Source: Oscillatoria nigro-viridis PCC 7112
Lineage (GTDB): Bacteria; Cyanobacteriota; Cyanobacteriia; Cyanobacteriales; Microcoleaceae
Assembly: GCF_000317475.1 (NCBI RefSeq)
Contig: NC_019729.1
Location: forward strand, 7,165,445 to 7,229,444
Length of the DNA stretch: 64,000 nt
Direction of reading: 5' to 3'
The translations under genes and the position numbers were made by a program. Positions 61,916 through 64,000 of this stretch are shown in pieces. Position 1 is the first letter of the stretch. Each line of letters starts with the position of its first letter. The notes beneath the pieces were generated by a model. It saw nothing but the letters and a program-made list of their open reading frames with translations. It did no database searches and was not told where the DNA came from.

Positions 61916-62248
61916 TCAACTTGAGACTTCGCTTGATGTTTCCAGCTTGGTTTCCCGCACAAACAAGAAAAGCGGGAAAGCACATGAAAACGAAACAAGC
62001 ACACCCAGAAGTATGTACAGCCCTACAAAACTTATATCCAATCGTTTTGACTCAGCGTACATCCAAGTGCTTCCTGCTACAGTTGCGATCGACAAATCTA
62101 AACTTACCGATTTCGCAGCAAGATTAGCCGAACTCTCGTTTACAAAGTCGAGCAAGCCAGCATTGCTAAAAAACTGCAAGTTATAGTACCAAGGCAGTAC
62201 AAGCCCCAGAATTGCTAGGATGAGATAAATGATTCGCTTAACGCTCAT
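61916..62248 (-). CDS. DUF2834 membrane protein
   Basis: Product of 110 aa from the Met at 62248 (MSVKRIIYLILAILGLVLPW). Three membrane segments with the DUF2834 order: YLILAILGLVLPWYY near the start, LSIATVAGSTWMYAESKRL in the middle, LGVLVSFSCAFPLFLFVRE at the end. Function unknown. It lies 58 bp beyond the start-side neighbour's stop and is on the same strand as the pentapeptide protein. Confidence 0.85.
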   Translation of the reverse strand: MSVKRIIYLILAILGLVLPWYYNLQFFSNAGLLDFVNESSANLAAKSVSLDLSIATVAGSTWMYAESKRLDISFVGLYILLGVLVSFSCAFPLFLFVRETKLETSSEVSS

Positions 62249-62305
62249 AATTATCATACCTGTTCGTCGATCGACTGTATTAGCCTACTCGTTAACAACC
62301 AATCC

Positions 62306-64000
62306 TTACTTCTTCTGCGGGCACTTCGGATGAATCCCGCCCTGCAAACAAATGTAAGCAATTTGACTTTTATCTAAATTCTTAGCCTCCGCAAAATCAA
62401 TTCCTAGGAATCGACCGGATTTACTACCAGTCGGACTTTGAATAAATTGATCCGAAGCTGTTTTCCCCAGAAACACAGCGCCTTTAAAATTCGCTCCCGC
62501 TAAATTCGCGCCCCTAAAATCAACCGAACTCACCTCCGCATTCCGAAAATTCGCATCTTGCAACCGAGCATCTTTTAAATTCACGTTGGCGAGTTTAGTC
62601 GAACTAAAATCGGCATTTTGTAAGTTGGCGCCGCTCAAATCAGCACCGGACAAATCAGCACCTTGCCATTCCGATTTAGACAAATTTGTCAAGGACAACT
62701 GAGCGCCTTGAGCCTTCACTTTGGCCAAACGCGCACCTGACAAATCCGCTCCTGACAAATTCGCGCTTCCTATATCGGCTCCGGTAAAAATTGCATTTTT
62801 TAACAGTGCTTCCTGTAAATTTGCTCCAATTAAAATAGCACTGCTGAAATTAGCTGAATTCAAATTGCTGTTTGACAAATTAGCTTTGTTCATGACAGCG
62901 CGCACAAAATTAGTCCGGTTCATTACAGCACTGTTCAAAGACGCCCCAGTCAAATTTACTCCTTCCAAATTAGCGCCGCTCAAGTCAGAAATCCAATCGT
63001 CAAATGTACCCGGACGCCTGTCTTCGCCGGTGCCGTAAAAGCGAGATCCCTGCAAGCTGGCATTGGTTAAATTGGCATTTCTCAGCTTAATTCCCGACAA
63101 GTCAACTTTGTTTAATACTAAAGTAAACTGAGACGGGCCGGCAGGACTTTGAGCTAAATCCGTGCGGCTGAGATCCGCGCCGTTGAGTTGGCTGCTATAC
63201 ACTGTGAGAATTTTGCCGATCGCCCTTTGTACTGTTCGCTGTCGGGCGGCCGCTAACTCGCGTTCCGGGGCCTTGCCGCCAAACCGCAGGGAATCGAGGT
63301 CGTTGCTGAGGGCCTGATTCAACCGCTGCAACTCAGGCAAAGCTTTCGGCCCGCTACTGACTAAAGCTTGCTGGATCGCGTCCAGCATGGCGCGGTTGTC
63401 TTCTTGAGCGAGCAAATCCGCTAGCAGGGGTACGGCGCGGGAGTCTTCCACCGCCCCCAAAGCCAAAATGGCCGATCGCCTGCCCGATGCCCCGCTAGCC
63501 GATGTGGGAGACAATTTGCTGACTAAAGCCACAAATAATTCGTCGTTCCGCTGCCGGGAATCCCGCATATTTGCTTGACTTTGAGTGTAGATGAGAGTGC
63601 CGACAAACAAAGTTAAAATCAATCCCGCGCTGCCGACGGTAACTATCACTAAAGTTGTGCCCGGGTGTTGGCGCATCCAATTCCACAAACTGGCATTTGC
63701 TTTCAGGCTGCTTTGTGGAGTCACAACCAAAGCCGCAATCTGCGCGTCTTCCTCAGTCCAATCTGGAGTCTTGACAGGATTGTCAGACAGTTGATTCGAT
63801 CGAGCGTTGACCACCAAAGTATTCGCGAGGCGATCGTGTCCGGATTGCCGTTTGTAGCGCCATGCAAAAGCGCCGTCTGCGAGCACTGCCAAGCCGCTGA
63901 GCCCCCCTAAAATCAGCAAATCCGGAAACGCACCGCTCAAGCGCCAAATGCCGTAAGCGACGCCCAGAGGCACTCCCCAACGCCCCAAACTTTCGCGAAT
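62306..64000 (-). CDS. Pentapeptide-repeat membrane protein (5' end outside window)
   Basis: The frame is open to the window edge, so the N-terminus is missing; at least 564 aa are seen. It has two membrane segments (about 17-38 and 113-135 of the visible part), a HEAT-like or HEAT-derived helical region (RSAILALGAVEDSRAVPLLA), then about 40 pentapeptide units A(D/N)LxX (ANLEGVNLTGASLNSAVMNR, ANFSSAILIGANLQEALLKN, ADLSGADLSGANLQNADFSS). The C-terminus has FLGIDFAEAKNLDKSQIAYI and two cysteines. Pentapeptide proteins form a right-handed square helix; targets differ by family and none can be named here. Confidence 0.9.
   Translation of the reverse strand: MRESLGRWGVPLGVAYGIWRLSGAFPDLLILGGLSGLAVLADGAFAWRYKRQSGHDRLANTLVVNARSNQLSDNPVKTPDWTEEDAQIAALVVTPQSSLKANASLWNWMRQHPGTTLVIVTVGSAGLILTLFVGTLIYTQSQANMRDSRQRNDELFVALVSKLSPTSASGASGRRSAILALGAVEDSRAVPLLADLLAQEDNRAMLDAIQQALVSSGPKALPELQRLNQALSNDLDSLRFGGKAPERELAAARQRTVQRAIGKILTVYSSQLNGADLSRTDLAQSPAGPSQFTLVLNKVDLSGIKLRNANLTNASLQGSRFYGTGEDRRPGTFDDWISDLSGANLEGVNLTGASLNSAVMNRTNFVRAVMNKANLSNSNLNSANFSSAILIGANLQEALLKNAIFTGADIGSANLSGADLSGARLAKVKAQGAQLSLTNLSKSEWQGADLSGADLSGANLQNADFSSTKLANVNLKDARLQDANFRNAEVSSVDFRGANLAGANFKGAVFLGKTASDQFIQSPTGSKSGRFLGIDFAEAKNLDKSQIAYICLQGGIHPKCPQKK

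Overview
This 64 kb window is chromosomal DNA from a filamentous cyanobacterium, most likely of the Microcoleus/Oscillatoria group. The evidence is the very frequent GCGATCGC/CGATCG (HIP1-type) words, cyanobacterial marker genes (CyAbrB regulator, Ycf46-type AAA ATPase, DUF4360, Nif11-leader peptides, Uma2 proteins), and many short palindromic dispersed repeats. The species is inferred from style and was not searched.

Layout. 0-5.2 kb: the 3' end of an NHLP-type peptide-export ABC transporter, three RiPP/bacteriocin-like precursor genes with double-glycine-type leaders on the opposite strand, and two tandem MGT-family glycosyltransferases whose 3' halves are nearly identical. 5.3-13.7 kb: a signalling locus with a giant Ser/Thr kinase-ATPase-GAF-PAS-histidine kinase-receiver protein, a receiver/histidine kinase overlapping it by 4 bp, and a NarL-type regulator. 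13.8-33 kb: housekeeping and hypothetical genes (SPFH protein, broken HigA-like antitoxin, DUF2470, Ycf46, DUF3616, site-2 protease, CyAbrB, Rrf2, GFA, CobD, PyrR, tRNA-Met, CorC/HlyC, TPR, QueC). 33.2-42 kb: pyrimidine salvage and catabolism, with a cytosine deaminase divergent from a URC1-like GTP cyclohydrolase II homologue, a tandem-domain nucleotide cyclase, a URC4/DUF1688 protein, then (after a DUF4360 gene) uracil phosphoribosyltransferase. A frameshifted TnpB element sits directly behind upp. 42-50 kb: a membrane hypothetical, two glycosyltransferases, TPR, DinB, a monooxygenase-fold protein and a phytol-kinase-like protein. 50-58.7 kb: a cobalt/nickel ECF importer split into two riboswitch-headed parts (riboswitch-hypothetical-methyltransferase-cbiO and riboswitch-cbiMNQ), separated by a Uma2 gene, a periplasmic binding protein and a DUF2207 protein ending in 31 glycines. 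58.8-64 kb: a Uma2 protein with a coiled heptad tail, an FAD oxidoreductase, a DUF2834 protein and a pentapeptide-repeat protein cut by the window edge.

The clearest themes: (1) a RiPP locus continuing left of the window; (2) a probable URC-type uracil catabolic cluster with a nucleotide cyclase translationally coupled to its DUF1688 gene; (3) a cobalt transporter operon split in two, each half with its own cobalamin riboswitch; (4) short palindromic repeats that have entered several reading frames without breaking them (giant kinase, a glycosyltransferase, cobD). Intergenic DNA is rich in at least five families of dispersed inverted repeats, including one MITE-like copy with perfect 13-bp terminal inverted repeats. 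All functional calls come from reading motifs in the sequence; no database search was run.
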